From Cyclobacteriaceae bacterium (lineage in GTDB: Bacteria > Bacteroidota > Bacteroidia > Cytophagales > Cyclobacteriaceae), in contig JAHBUE010000002.1 of NCBI GenBank assembly GCA_019638235.1, positions 62,001-126,000 of the forward strand: DNA of 64,000 nucleotides, written 5' to 3'. Each line of letters begins with the position of its first letter. Positions within the stretch are counted from its first letter, which is position 1. The notes under the pieces were generated by a model. That model was not told the DNA's origin. It did not search any database and saw nothing but the letters and a program-made list of their open reading frames with translations. The position numbers were made by a program, and so were the translations under genes. Shown in pieces: positions 1-9,192 of this stretch.

Positions 1-1
1 A

Positions 2-1618
2 GAGCGGCTTCAACGCGAAAATTTAGAAAAACTAAACAAAGCCAAACTCGATTTCTTCACCAACATATCGCACGAGTTCCGTACACCGCTCACGCTCATA
101 CTCGGCCCGGCACAATCGCTTCTTGAATCGGGTGAACTGAGTAAGCATGCAAGAAATGACGTATCCCGGATAAGCGACAACTCGCAACGTTTGCTCAGAC
201 TTGTAAACCAGTTGCTGGATTTCAGGAAAGCTGAATCAGGCAACCTTAACCTGAAGGTATCTGAAGGCAACATTGTACGGTTTGTACGCGAAATCAAACT
301 TTCGTTTGATACACTCGCGGAGCAAATGCAGGTAAACTTCCTGATGCAATCTTCCCACGAAAACATAAAAGTGTGGTTTGACCGCGATCAGTTTGAAAAA
401 ATCCTGTTCAATCTGTTATCAAATGCGTTTAAACATACTCCGCAAGATGGAACAATCCTTATCGAAGTAAATGATATGGGTAACTCCGTAGAGATCATCG
501 TTAAAGATTCCGGCCGGGGCATCCGGCAAGAACACTTTGAACAGATTTTTCAAACCTTCTTCAGCTATGATGAAGACCGGCAACATACGGGAACAGGCAT
601 TGGGCTTGCACTTTCAAAAAGCCTGATCGATATGCATCATGGCAACATTAATGTTGAAAGCAGAGAAGGAGAACACACGCGGTTTCAGATTACACTTAAA
701 AAAGGAAAAGCACATTTCAGCAAAGACGAAATACAATCGTGGTCGGATGACCTTGAGTCAATGGATCACTACCCTTCATTAATTGATACAGAATGGGATT
801 CGATTGTTTATGACGAACCGGTGGAAAAGACCGGAAACAAATCATCCTTACCTAAAATGTTGGTAGTTGAGGATGTTGGCGCAGTGCGGGCTTACATAAA
901 ATCCATTTTCAACAACAACTATACGATCATAGAAGCCTCGCATGGTGAAGAAGGTTGGGATAAAGCCACAACCAACATTCCGGATATTATTATCAGTGAT
1001 GTAATGATGCCGGTAATGGATGGCATTACATTGTGCCGGAAACTAAAATCCGACAAGCGGACATCTCACATTCCGATGATACTGCTAACGGCACGCACAT
1101 CTTTAATTTTTAAAGTAGAAGGGCTTGAAACGGGTGCCGATGAATACCTCACCAAACCATTCAACCCCAGGGTGCTGGAATTAAAAGTGCGAAACCTGCT
1201 GCAATTGCGCGCACGTATGCACGAAGCTTTCAGAAACAGCCGGGTATTGAGTATTGAACCTAAAAAGGTAACGCTCAATTCTGCCGATGAACTGTTTATT
1301 CAGCAAGTTATGGAGAGCATTGAAAGCAACATGATTAATTCCGAATACACCATAGAACATCTTTGCCGCGATGTAGCCATGAGTCGTATGCAGCTTTACC
1401 GGAAACTAAAAGCGCTTACAGGTTTTTCGGCCAACGAGTTTATACGCTGTATGCGATTAAAACGAGCTGCTCAACTATTGGAGCAACAACAACTTACCGT
1501 TGCAGAAGTAACTTACGAAGTCGGCTTCACCGACCTGCCCTACTTTCGCGAATGTTTTAAAAAGATGTTTGGCGTTACGCCTTCTGAATACAGTCAACAA
1601 CACAACATTGAAAAATAG
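2..1618 (+). CDS. Hybrid two-component system protein (histidine kinase/response regulator/AraC), 5' end outside window
   Basis: One-component-like hybrid sensor (HTCS) that in Bacteroidota controls glycan-use loci. The reading frame is open from base 2, so the gene starts upstream and 538 residues are seen. Order of domains: HisKA with the phospho-acceptor His in FFTNISHEFRTPLT (residue 24 of the visible part); HATPase with N box (NLLSNAFKHTP), DSGRG and GTGIGLAL; a receiver domain with phospho-acceptor Asp in IISDVMMPVMDG (about residue 333) and the Lys in LTKPF; and a C-terminal AraC-type pair of helix-turn-helices ending in FGVTPSEY. The periplasmic sensor (usually a Y_Y_Y propeller) would lie before the window. 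It ends 12 bases before the esterase gene and probably regulates the esterase, GH3 and GH5 genes. An internal ATG at 191 is not the start, because it would remove the kinase His. Confidence 0.93.
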   Translation, partial: ERLQRENLEKLNKAKLDFFTNISHEFRTPLTLILGPAQSLLESGELSKHARNDVSRISDNSQRLLRLVNQLLDFRKAESGNLNLKVSEGNIVRFVREIKLSFDTLAEQMQVNFLMQSSHENIKVWFDRDQFEKILFNLLSNAFKHTPQDGTILIEVNDMGNSVEIIVKDSGRGIRQEHFEQIFQTFFSYDEDRQHTGTGIGLALSKSLIDMHHGNINVESREGEHTRFQITLKKGKAHFSKDEIQSWSDDLESMDHYPSLIDTEWDSIVYDEPVEKTGNKSSLPKMLVVEDVGAVRAYIKSIFNNNYTIIEASHGEEGWDKATTNIPDIIISDVMMPVMDGITLCRKLKSDKRTSHIPMILLTARTSLIFKVEGLETGADEYLTKPFNPRVLELKVRNLLQLRARMHEAFRNSRVLSIEPKKVTLNSADELFIQQVMESIESNMINSEYTIEHLCRDVAMSRMQLYRKLKALTGFSANEFIRCMRLKRAAQLLEQQQLTVAEVTYEVGFTDLPYFRECFKKMFGVTPSEYSQQHNIEK

Positions 1619-1630
1619 CCGGTCATTGTC

Positions 1631-3028
1631 ATGCCATTCAACTTAAAATTTCTCCTGCCTGTTGTTCTGTTGTTCACAATCATCACAACAAAAGCCAATG
1701 TGATACTACCTTCTATCTTCAGCGATCACATGGTACTGCAACAACATACTACCGTTTCCATTTGGGGATGGGCAAAGACTCTTGAAGAAGTAAAGATCAC
1801 CGTAAGCTGGAATCCCGGCAAGGTGTACAGCGAGGTTACTGATGTAACAACATACTGGAGCTTTGATATTGAAACTCCTGTAGCCGGAGGGCCGTACCAG
1901 ATCACCATACAAGGTTATAATACTATTGTTATCAATGATGTATTGATAGGTGAAGTCTGGCTGGGCAGCGGCCAGTCTAATATGGAATGGACACCGGCCA
2001 TGACCATAGATCATGGTGAAGCGGAAAAGGCAAAAGCCAATTATCCGCAACTACGATTTTTTACAGTATTGCCCTGGGCTGACTCTGCCCCACAAAAACA
2101 TTTAAACGGACGCTGGGTAGTATGTACCCCCGAAAGCATGTACTACTTTAGTGCGCTGATGTATTTTTTTGGCAGGGAAATTCATGAGAAAATGAATGTT
2201 CCGGTAGGGCTTATTTGTTCAGCATGGGGCGGCTCACCGGCTGAAGTGTGGATACCACAACCCGTTATTGAAGGCGACAGGCTACTGAAACAAAGCGCTA
2301 ACACATTGACTCCCGTTAGCTGGAGCCCGATTGAACCGGCACGGCTGTACAACACCATGATTCACCCGCTCATACCCTTCAAAATAAAAGGAGCGTTATG
2401 GTATCAAGGCGAATCGAATGCGGGTAACGCTGCTTATTATGAACGTACATTATCGGCACTCATTCATAGCTGGCGCGCAGCCTGGGGTTATAATTTTTCT
2501 TTTTATATCGCGCAGATTGCTCCCTGGTCGGGCTATGGTAAGGATAATGTTTCAGGCGCGGTAGTAAGAGATCAGCAACGGAAAGTAGTAGAGGCTGTTG
2601 CGAACACCGGGCTTGTTGTCGTGTCGGATATTGGCGACCTGGAAGACATACACCCGCGAAATAAAATTGATGTGGGCAAACGAATGGCTGCGTGGGCGCT
2701 TCATAACGATTACGGAGTTAACATTCCGTACTCCGGGCCGTTGTATCAGAAATACGAAATAAAAAAAGACAAGCTTATCCTTCACTTCAAACACAGCGAA
2801 GGCGGGCTGATAGCAAAGGATGGCGAATTGAAAGAGTTTGAAATTTACGATGGCCGGCAGTGGCTTGCTGCATCTGCAAAAATTAAAGGAACTACCGTAG
2901 AAGTGGAAACAAAATCCGTGAATACACTAAAAGGAATACGCTTTGGATACAAAAACGATTCAGACCCGAATTTCTTTAACAAAGCAGGGCTGCCTGCCTC
3001 GTGTTTTGAAGTTCTTATCGATCAATAA
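1631..3028 (+). CDS. Sialate O-acetylesterase-like SGNH carbohydrate esterase
   Basis: Secreted 465-residue carbohydrate esterase of the sialate O-acetylesterase/DUF303 (SASA) family, which removes acetyl groups from glycans. A signal peptide occupies about residues 1-22. The nucleophile Ser is in GSGQSNMEW (Ser115), LWYQGESNAG forms a further conserved block, and the C-terminal Asp-x-His is in LEDIHPRNK (Asp339, His341). Length and block order fit the family. Many Bacteroidota members act on acetylated xylan or other plant polysaccharides rather than sialic acid. The neighbouring GH3 and GH5 genes make that the likelier role, but the substrate is inferred. It is the first gene after the regulator. 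Confidence 0.88.
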   Translation: MPFNLKFLLPVVLLFTIITTKANVILPSIFSDHMVLQQHTTVSIWGWAKTLEEVKITVSWNPGKVYSEVTDVTTYWSFDIETPVAGGPYQITIQGYNTIVINDVLIGEVWLGSGQSNMEWTPAMTIDHGEAEKAKANYPQLRFFTVLPWADSAPQKHLNGRWVVCTPESMYYFSALMYFFGREIHEKMNVPVGLICSAWGGSPAEVWIPQPVIEGDRLLKQSANTLTPVSWSPIEPARLYNTMIHPLIPFKIKGALWYQGESNAGNAAYYERTLSALIHSWRAAWGYNFSFYIAQIAPWSGYGKDNVSGAVVRDQQRKVVEAVANTGLVVVSDIGDLEDIHPRNKIDVGKRMAAWALHNDYGVNIPYSGPLYQKYEIKKDKLILHFKHSEGGLIAKDGELKEFEIYDGRQWLAASAKIKGTTVEVETKSVNTLKGIRFGYKNDSDPNFFNKAGLPASCFEVLIDQ

Positions 3029-3076
3029 AATTTTTAGACATCAATTAACATTCAGAATTAAACCCGGCTTTTACCA

Positions 3077-5359
3077 ATGAGAAAACTACCTGTACTTGTA
3101 ATCTTATTCGCGCTTATGCTTTCCTGCACGCCTTCCGAAAAAAAGGATGGCTTATCTATACGTGACCTGAGAAAATCTGAACAAACCGAAAACACAGCTA
3201 TCGAACAAAAAATTGATGAGCTGCTTTCGCAGATGACGCTCGAAGAAAAAATCGGGCAAATGACACAGATCAACAATTCGCAAATTGTAACAGAATCAAG
3301 CTGGGGAGCCGGAGCCGATCTTAGCATTGTTACAAAAGTGGATACCGCCAAATTAGGCAACCTGCTCCGTAAGTATCACATTGGTTCATTCCTGAATGGC
3401 ATTGCCGAAACTCCTGAAGTATGGTACCAATTCTATAAAGACCTCCAGGAGTATAACCTACAGGTGTCGAGGTTAAAAATTCCGATCATCTATGGCGTTG
3501 ACCAGATGCATGGCCCGAATTATCTCGCAGGCGGAACAATTTTTCCGCACGCCATCAATACCGCCTGCACATTCAATAACGAGTTTCCGGCAAACATGGC
3601 ACACGTTACCGCCAATGAAGTTGCTGATATCGGCCATCTGTGGATTTTTGCACCGGTGTTTGATCTTGGCCGGACACCACTTTGGGGAAGATTCTATGAA
3701 ACATTGGGTGAATCTCCATACCAGGCCGCGACAATGGGCAGCATATTTACTAAAGCCCTGCAAAGCGATACAACCATTGCGCCCTACAAAATAGCCGCCT
3801 CAGCAAAACATTTCTTCGCTTACTCCGATCCAAAATCCGGTTGGGACAGAACGCCAACTGACCTGTCAACACAAACCTTGTACGAACTGCACCTCCCTCC
3901 TTTTCGCGCAGCCGTTGAAGCAGGCATTGAATCGGTAATGATCAACAGCGGTGAAATTAACGGTGAACCGGTGCATGCCTCATACTGGATACTCACGGAT
4001 ATTTTGCGCAATGAATTAAAATTTAAAGGCGTAGCCGTTACCGACTGGGAAGATATTATCCGGCTGTACCGTAACCACAGGGTTGCAGCCGATGAACGCG
4101 AAGCTACCCTAATGGCCATCAATGCAGGCATCGATATGGCGATGACTCCGTACACAACCGATTTCTGTGAACACATGCTTGCGCTTGTGCGCGAAGGCAA
4201 AATCAGCGAAGAGCGGATTGATTTATCCGTAGCGCGTATCCTTCGTATGAAATTGAAAATCGGGTTATTTGAAAACCCGTTGCCACGTAACGATCGCTTT
4301 GACCGGATAGGAACATCCGAACACAAACAACTGGCGTTGGAAGCCGCGCGCGAATCGTTGGTGCTGATGCGGAATGAAAACAACACCTTACCACTGACTA
4401 ACATCAAAAAACTATTGGTAACAGGTCCTGTAGCTAACCTGAAAGCACCATTAGGTGGCGGATGGACGCTGCGCTGGATAAACCATGATGAAAGTCTTTA
4501 TCCGCAAAGTATGCTCACTCCTTTTGAAGCCCTGCAAAAAGAATTTAGCGAATCAGCCATAGTGTTAGCTGAAACCGAAGCGGATGTAAAAGCAAAAGCA
4601 CAGGGTGCCGATGCCATTGTAGTACTTGCTGGCGAAAATTCATACGCAGAAGGTTTTGGCAGTATTGACGATATTAACCTGCCAGCAGAGCAAACCAAGT
4701 GGATACAAACTGCCATAAGCACGGGCAAACCGGTTATCCTCGTGTTGATCAGCGGAAGGCCGCGCATCATTACAGATGTTTATGAAAAAACTTCGGCTGT
4801 AATCTTTGCAGGCTGGCCCGGCTTTGAAGGCGCACAAGCCATTGCAGAAGTGATTAAAGGAAAAATAAATCCAAGCGGAAAGCTGGCGTTTAACTATCCC
4901 TATAAACCAAACCGGCTTTTACCGCATAACCATAAACCAACAGAAGTGTTGCTGGCACATGAAATACCCAACCCTGTAGCTCTTGCACATTTCGGGGAGG
5001 GATTAAGTTATACCACATACACCTACAGTTCGCTTACACTAAGCGACAGTATACTTCGTGCTGACGAGGCTGAAATAAAAGCAACGGTTACGGTAACCAA
5101 TACCGGCAACCGCGAAGGCAAGGAAGCAGTGCTCTGGTTTCTGTTTGATGAAGTGGCAAGCCTTACCCGCCCGGTGCGCGAGTTGAAATTTTATGAAAAG
5201 AAATCCATCAGACCGGGAGAATCGGTTCAATACTCGTTTACCATCAAACCGTCTGAACACCTGTGGTTTCCTGATAAAGACAACAACAGGGTTCTTGAAA
5301 ACGGGTACTTCACCTTGTCGGTGGGCAATTTAAAAACACGATTCAGGTTAGAAAAATAA
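3077..5359 (+). CDS. Glycoside hydrolase family 3 lipoprotein (beta-glucosidase type)
   Basis: Predicted exo-acting beta-glycosidase of 760 residues, most like beta-glucosidases (BglX/ExoI type). The N terminus is a lipoprotein signal with lipobox Cys17 (LMLSC), so it is probably anchored facing the periplasm or on the outer surface. The GH3 N-terminal barrel has the substrate-binding KHF motif (Lys244-His245) and the catalytic nucleophile in VTDWEDI (Asp323). The second alpha/beta domain carries the conserved stretch around AGENSYAEG, and a fibronectin III-like domain closes the protein. It follows the esterase by 48 bases and precedes the GH5 gene by 4 bases, so the three are probably co-transcribed. 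The exact substrate cannot be read from sequence. Confidence 0.92.
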   Translation: MRKLPVLVILFALMLSCTPSEKKDGLSIRDLRKSEQTENTAIEQKIDELLSQMTLEEKIGQMTQINNSQIVTESSWGAGADLSIVTKVDTAKLGNLLRKYHIGSFLNGIAETPEVWYQFYKDLQEYNLQVSRLKIPIIYGVDQMHGPNYLAGGTIFPHAINTACTFNNEFPANMAHVTANEVADIGHLWIFAPVFDLGRTPLWGRFYETLGESPYQAATMGSIFTKALQSDTTIAPYKIAASAKHFFAYSDPKSGWDRTPTDLSTQTLYELHLPPFRAAVEAGIESVMINSGEINGEPVHASYWILTDILRNELKFKGVAVTDWEDIIRLYRNHRVAADEREATLMAINAGIDMAMTPYTTDFCEHMLALVREGKISEERIDLSVARILRMKLKIGLFENPLPRNDRFDRIGTSEHKQLALEAARESLVLMRNENNTLPLTNIKKLLVTGPVANLKAPLGGGWTLRWINHDESLYPQSMLTPFEALQKEFSESAIVLAETEADVKAKAQGADAIVVLAGENSYAEGFGSIDDINLPAEQTKWIQTAISTGKPVILVLISGRPRIITDVYEKTSAVIFAGWPGFEGAQAIAEVIKGKINPSGKLAFNYPYKPNRLLPHNHKPTEVLLAHEIPNPVALAHFGEGLSYTTYTYSSLTLSDSILRADEAEIKATVTVTNTGNREGKEAVLWFLFDEVASLTRPVRELKFYEKKSIRPGESVQYSFTIKPSEHLWFPDKDNNRVLENGYFTLSVGNLKTRFRLEK

Positions 5360-5363
5360 AGAG

Positions 5364-6365
5364 ATGAATACTCGTATAACAATCATATCCGCAATTCTAT
5401 TCGTTTGCCTGAGCAACTTGCTGTTCGCGCAGGCACAACCTTTACCGCGCATACAGGTAACAGGAAATATATTTACAGATGACAAGGGCGAACCCATTGT
5501 ATTTCGAGGGATCAACACAAGTGACCCCTATAAACTGAAGCAGGATAACCAGTGGAACAAACGCTACTTTCAGGAAATAAAAAACTGGGGAGCCAATGCC
5601 GTTCGTTTCCCGGTGCACCCGGAAAACTGGCGCACGATGGGCAAAGAATCCTACCTAAAATTATTAGACGAAGGTGTGCAGTGGGCAACCGAGTTACAGA
5701 TGTACGTTATCATCGACTGGCACAGCATCGGCAACCTGAAAACCGAATTGTTTTTCCGGCCTTCCTATAACACCACGATAAAAGAAACGTTGGAGTTCTG
5801 GCAAATCATAGCGAAACACTATGGAAAAAATACAACCGTTGCTTTTTTTGAACTGTTCAATGAGCCTGTAAACAACGGTGAGTTTGGCAGTTGTACGTGG
5901 GCAGAATGGAAGGCGATCATGGAAGAAACGATTGCCGTCATTCGTGCAGAAGAAGCAATCAACATTCCCTTAGTAGGGGGTTTTGACTGGGGATACGACC
6001 TCATCGAGGCAGGCGCTGATCCTGTTGATGCAGAAGGGATCGGGTACACAAGTCACCCCTACCCGATGAAACGCGAAAAGCCCTGGGAAGATAAATGGAC
6101 TCAGGACTGGGGCTTTATGGCCGAACGTTATCCGGTTATGCTTACCGAGATAGGTTTTAGTGGTGAAGAAGAAAAAGGCGCACATGTTCCGGTAATCAGC
6201 GATGAATCATACGGTGATGCCATCACTGCCTATTGTAAACAAAAAGGGGTTTCATATATCGTTTGGTGCTTTGACCCCGACTGGGGGCCCATGCTTATAC
6301 GCGACTGGGATTTTAATACTACACGCCAGGGAAAATATTTTAAGCAGGCGCTTAGTGGGAAATAA
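5364..6365 (+). CDS. Glycoside hydrolase family 5 endoglucanase-like protein
   Basis: Secreted 333-residue single-domain GH5 (cellulase superfamily) enzyme, expected to cut internal beta-glycosidic bonds in glucans or mannans. A signal peptide of about 24 residues ends at FAQAQ. The catalytic acid/base is the Glu of LFNEP (Glu167) and the nucleophile is the Glu of LTEIGFSG (Glu262). The conserved His in DWHSIG and the Trp in YIVWCF near the end also fit. No carbohydrate-binding module or T9SS tail is present. It lies four bases after the GH3 gene, which suggests an endo enzyme feeding an exo enzyme. The subfamily was not assigned. Confidence 0.9.
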   Translation: MNTRITIISAILFVCLSNLLFAQAQPLPRIQVTGNIFTDDKGEPIVFRGINTSDPYKLKQDNQWNKRYFQEIKNWGANAVRFPVHPENWRTMGKESYLKLLDEGVQWATELQMYVIIDWHSIGNLKTELFFRPSYNTTIKETLEFWQIIAKHYGKNTTVAFFELFNEPVNNGEFGSCTWAEWKAIMEETIAVIRAEEAINIPLVGGFDWGYDLIEAGADPVDAEGIGYTSHPYPMKREKPWEDKWTQDWGFMAERYPVMLTEIGFSGEEEKGAHVPVISDESYGDAITAYCKQKGVSYIVWCFDPDWGPMLIRDWDFNTTRQGKYFKQALSGK

Positions 6366-6388
6366 CGATGTTTGTATCAAACAGGTAC

Positions 6389-6670
6389 TTACCACTCATT
6401 CCTGTCAATATTCTCACAGCCAGCCTCAACGGCTGCGTTCATTTCTCTCACGGAATCTGAGTCAAGGCTGCCTGCAAACTGCAACAAGGACTGCTTACTG
6501 CTACTCCGCTTTAAAAGCGATTTAATATATACCAAAGCCCTATCCTGCTGCTCCCTGGTAAGCATGGCGAGGCTTTTAAGGAATTCGTTTTCAAAAACTT
6601 TTGATTCCATTTTCTTTAATCCTGGTAAGATGCTTCCAAAGATACATTTTTTTTGACTTTCAGGTTCCAT
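6389..6670 (-). CDS. Small antitoxin-like protein without a visible toxin partner
   Basis: A 93-residue acidic, helical protein. Its middle (LTREQQDRALVYIKSLL) and its end (VEAGCENIDRNEW) resemble Bacteroidota type II antitoxin-like proteins, whose C termini typically end in a Cys-x-x-Ile-Asp-x-x-x-Trp pattern. Translation probably starts at the internal Met21 (MESKVFENEF), since the first 20 residues are low in conservation-like features. No toxin gene follows: downstream is only the 3' end of the convergent GH5 gene, 23 bases away. It may be an orphan antitoxin. The family assignment rests on remembered pattern only. Confidence 0.55.
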   Translation of the reverse strand: MEPESQKKCIFGSILPGLKKMESKVFENEFLKSLAMLTREQQDRALVYIKSLLKRSSSKQSLLQFAGSLDSDSVREMNAAVEAGCENIDRNEW

Positions 6671-6739
6671 GAACCAGTAGAAATCACCATGACAGTTCCC
6701 CTATAAAAAACTTTACAACTCCTGCCAAACAAAGCAAAA

Positions 6740-7819
6740 TCAATCCACTGCGCCCGTTAAAGTAACGCGCTGAACCGGGTTAACGGGGTCGCTGGAATAA
6801 ACGGTAACAGATTTTGTTTGTGCGCCCTTTCTGTCCTGCGGATTAAAGCTGATGCTGATAGTGGCCGATTCGCCCGGCTTCAGTTTTTGTTTGTTCACTT
6901 CTGTTTTAATGCAGGTGCAATTCCCAACAACGGAGCGTACCTCAAGCAGAGATTTGCCGGTGTTGGTTATATCAACAGCGCGCGTTACGGCCTGATTCTG
7001 TTTCATAGAGCCATACTCCAATGTTTGCGCTGATAACCTAAGCTGCGGAGCCTTGGCTAATTCATCTGCACTCAGGGGAGCGAAATAATCTTCGAGTGTA
7101 GCATATACATTAAAACCTTTAACAGGCTGTACTTCATCGTTCGTGTGCAGGCTGATGTGGTCGCTCTGAAACCCGTACTGCCCTTTCAGCTTGCCGTTAT
7201 AACTTACTTTAAGAATGCCTTTTTTTCCCGGCTCGATAGTGGCCGGCTCGGCAGCCGCCCGAATGTAAGCCGGGCCGTCAACTTTTCCCGTAAAGGTTAT
7301 GGCATTTGTGCCCGAATTAACAACTTCAAATTCGCGCACAACAAACTCATCTTTCAGGTAAATCTTACCAAAATTAAACGACAGGCTTTTTAGCCGAAGG
7401 CTGCCGCTCAACGCCTGAAATTCGGCTGTTGAAAATCCGTTTCGTGATGTTACCGTTCCTTTAATATGCAATATCACCGGCTGATTGCTGGCATCGGTAG
7501 TTACGGTCAGCGATTTGCTGAAATAGCCGGGGCGGCCTTTGGGGTCGTATTGCGCCTTTATGCTTCCGGTTTTTCCGGGCATAATCGGCTCTTTCGACCA
7601 GGCCGGGGTTGTGCACCCGCACGAAGGCTGAACATTCAGCAACTGGAGTGGGGTGCTGCCGTTATTGGTAAATACAAACTCGTGCACTACGGGGCCGTCT
7701 TCTTCTACTACCGTTCCGAAATCGTGGGTTTCTTCCCTGAACTGTATGGGTTTTGCCAACTGGGCAAAGGCCGCCATTCCGGCAAGAACAAGTAAACCAA
7801 CTGCTGCAATCCGTTTCAT
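6740..7819 (-). CDS. DUF1573 repeat protein, exported
   Basis: Exported protein of about 359 residues with three tandem immunoglobulin-like units of the DUF1573 type. Each has a DFG or FNFG start, a TNxG or VNSG turn and a PGK or PGE loop. The first and third units carry paired cysteines (SCGCT and NCTCI). The function of this family, which is common in Bacteroidota, is unknown. I place the start at 7819 (MKRIAAVGLLVLAGMAAFAQ) because it gives a clean signal peptide. A longer reading from 7846 would add nine residues before it. A TATCTTTG box lies just upstream at 7844-7851 on this strand. It stands alone, transcribed away from trpS. Confidence 0.85.
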   Translation of the reverse strand: MKRIAAVGLLVLAGMAAFAQLAKPIQFREETHDFGTVVEEDGPVVHEFVFTNNGSTPLQLLNVQPSCGCTTPAWSKEPIMPGKTGSIKAQYDPKGRPGYFSKSLTVTTDASNQPVILHIKGTVTSRNGFSTAEFQALSGSLRLKSLSFNFGKIYLKDEFVVREFEVVNSGTNAITFTGKVDGPAYIRAAAEPATIEPGKKGILKVSYNGKLKGQYGFQSDHISLHTNDEVQPVKGFNVYATLEDYFAPLSADELAKAPQLRLSAQTLEYGSMKQNQAVTRAVDITNTGKSLLEVRSVVGNCTCIKTEVNKQKLKPGESATISISFNPQDRKGAQTKSVTVYSSDPVNPVQRVTLTGAVD

Positions 7820-7843
7820 AATCTGAAAGTTTCTGATAGGCTG

Positions 7844-7851
7844 CAAAGATA
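7844..7851 (-). promoter_or_regulatory. Bacteroidota-type -7 box (TATCTTTG)
   Basis: On the minus strand this is an exact TAnnTTTG box, 25 bases upstream of the chosen DUF1573 start at 7819. No good TTTG -33 element is found 19-21 bases further upstream, where a hairpin repeat (7859-7928) begins. The call is therefore a half promoter. Confidence 0.4.
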
Positions 7852-7858
7852 CTTAAAC

Positions 7859-7928
7859 TGTCATGCCGGCCATAGAGCCGGCATCTCATGAAAATGGTGT
7901 GAGATCGCGGCTCAAGGCCGCGATGACA
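7859..7928. repeat. Double-hairpin repeat element
   Basis: A 70-base element bounded by TGTCAT and ATGACA. It contains two perfect hairpins: ATGCCGGC / GCCGGCAT with a 6-base loop (7863-7884) and ATCGCGGC / GCCGCGAT with a 5-base loop (7904-7924). It lies between the divergent DUF1573 and trpS genes. Nothing in it is coding. It resembles REP-like interspersed elements. Confidence 0.7.
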
Positions 7929-7967
7929 CCAAAGAGAGGTTTCTGGTATCTTTGCAGGCTATTGTTT

Positions 7968-8161
7968 AAAAGTTTATCTGAGTATCCGCTTCCAATCCTA
8001 AATGGCTAACGTCATTGCGAGCGGAGGCGCGGAACTGTGTGATGGGGCGAAGCAATCCCTGTTTCCGTTCTAAAAAACGGGATTGCTTCGGTCGTGCCTC
8101 CCTCGCAATGACGGGTAATTTATTATTTTAGGACTTGAAGCGGATACTCACAAAAGTTTAT
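7968..8161. mobile_element. MITE-like element with terminal inverted repeats and flanking 10-base duplication
   Basis: The ten bases AAAAGTTTAT occur at both ends (7968-7977 and 8152-8161), like a target-site duplication. Just inside are 14-base perfect terminal inverted repeats, TGAGTATCCGCTTC (7979-7992) and its complement (8137-8150), extended by TCCTAAA / TTTAGGA. The interior holds the 104-base hairpin element at 8010-8113. There is no open reading frame of note, so movement would need a transposase in trans. It sits 57 bases upstream of trpS and could affect that gene's transcription. Confidence 0.65.
8010..8113. repeat. 104-base interspersed hairpin repeat, copy 1
   Basis: Outer arms CGTCATTGCGAG / CTCGCAATGACG are perfect 12-base inverted repeats, and inner arms CGAAGCAATCCC / GGGATTGCTTCG are another perfect 12-base pair. 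The whole can fold into a long stem. A second copy of equal length with about 9 differences is at 12591-12694. It is nested inside the MITE-like unit 7968-8161. Confidence 0.85.
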
Positions 8162-8217
8162 TCCGGCTGTAAAATTAAAACATAATTCCGTACCGGTTAT
8201 TTTATTTTCTTTGCGGC

Positions 8218-9189
8218 ATGACACGCATTTTAACCGGTATTCAAAGTAGCGGCAGGCCCCATTTAGGTAATTTATTAGGCGCCATCATTCCCGCCATTAA
8301 ACTATCCAAAAAGCCCGAAAACGAGTCTTTCTTTTTCATTGCCGACCTGCACTCGCTCACAACAATTAAAGACGCCAAAACACGCGAGGAAAATGTACGC
8401 GCAGTGGCAGCGGCATGGTTGGCCTTTGGCTTTGATGTAGAAAAGAATTTCCTCTACCGGCAATCGCGCATACCCGAAGTGTGCGAGCTTACCTGGTACC
8501 TTAACTGCCTCACGCCTTTTCCGATGCTGGCAAATGCACATTCTTTTAAGGATAAGTCCGACCGCCTTTCGGATGTAAACGCAGGGTTATTTACCTACCC
8601 GGTATTAATGACGGCCGATATTATTTTATACGATGCCAACGTGGTGCCCGTAGGCAAAGACCAGAAACAGCACGTAGAAATGGCGCGCGATATTACCTCA
8701 TCGTTTAACAATAGCTATGGCGAAACGTTTGTAGTTCCTGAAGCAAAGATTGAAGAACAGGTGATGACCATTCCGGGAACGGACGGACAGAAAATGAGTA
8801 AATCGTATGGGAATATCATTGATATTTTTCTTCCCGAAAAGGAATTATTAAAACAAATCAAATCCATTGTTTCCGACAGCACACCGTTGGAAGCCCCAAA
8901 AAATCCGGAAACGGATAATACATTTGCCTTGTATAGTTTAGTGGCTTCAGCCGATGAAGTTGAAACCATGCGTAAGAATTACTTAGCCGGCAATTACGGA
9001 TACGGTCATGCGAAAAAAGAATTGCACGAACTGATACTGAAAAAATTTGCTGCCGAACGCGAGGCGTTCAACTTTTACTATTCCAACACCGAAGAACTGG
9101 AAAAGAAACTTCAGCAAGGTGAAGAAAAAGCGCGGGCTATTGCCGTTACCGTATTGGAGCGTGTGCGCAAAAAGTTAGGGTTTCGGTAA
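8218..9189 (+). CDS. trpS: Tryptophanyl-tRNA synthetase
   Basis: Class I aminoacyl-tRNA synthetase charging tRNA-Trp in the cytoplasm. The length of 323 residues is normal. The HIGH-type motif is PHLGN (residues 14-18) and KMSKS is at residues 192-196. GIQSSG and the YPVLMTADI segment are typical of the tryptophan enzyme. The gene is convergent with, and ends 3 bases before, the small gene at 9193-9549. A CTTTGC stretch ends five bases before the ATG, so a very short leader is possible. Confidence 0.96.
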   Translation: MTRILTGIQSSGRPHLGNLLGAIIPAIKLSKKPENESFFFIADLHSLTTIKDAKTREENVRAVAAAWLAFGFDVEKNFLYRQSRIPEVCELTWYLNCLTPFPMLANAHSFKDKSDRLSDVNAGLFTYPVLMTADIILYDANVVPVGKDQKQHVEMARDITSSFNNSYGETFVVPEAKIEEQVMTIPGTDGQKMSKSYGNIIDIFLPEKELLKQIKSIVSDSTPLEAPKNPETDNTFALYSLVASADEVETMRKNYLAGNYGYGHAKKELHELILKKFAAEREAFNFYYSNTEELEKKLQQGEEKARAIAVTVLERVRKKLGFR

Positions 9190-9192
9190 CGT

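Noticed and set aside
3820..4407. Long minus-strand frame inside the GH3 gene
   Set aside because: It is a shadow of the GH3 coding frame, with no protein-family features of its own.
7947..7954. TATCTTTG on the + strand as a trpS promoter
   Set aside because: It has no -33 element at the right distance and is separated from trpS by the whole MITE-like element.
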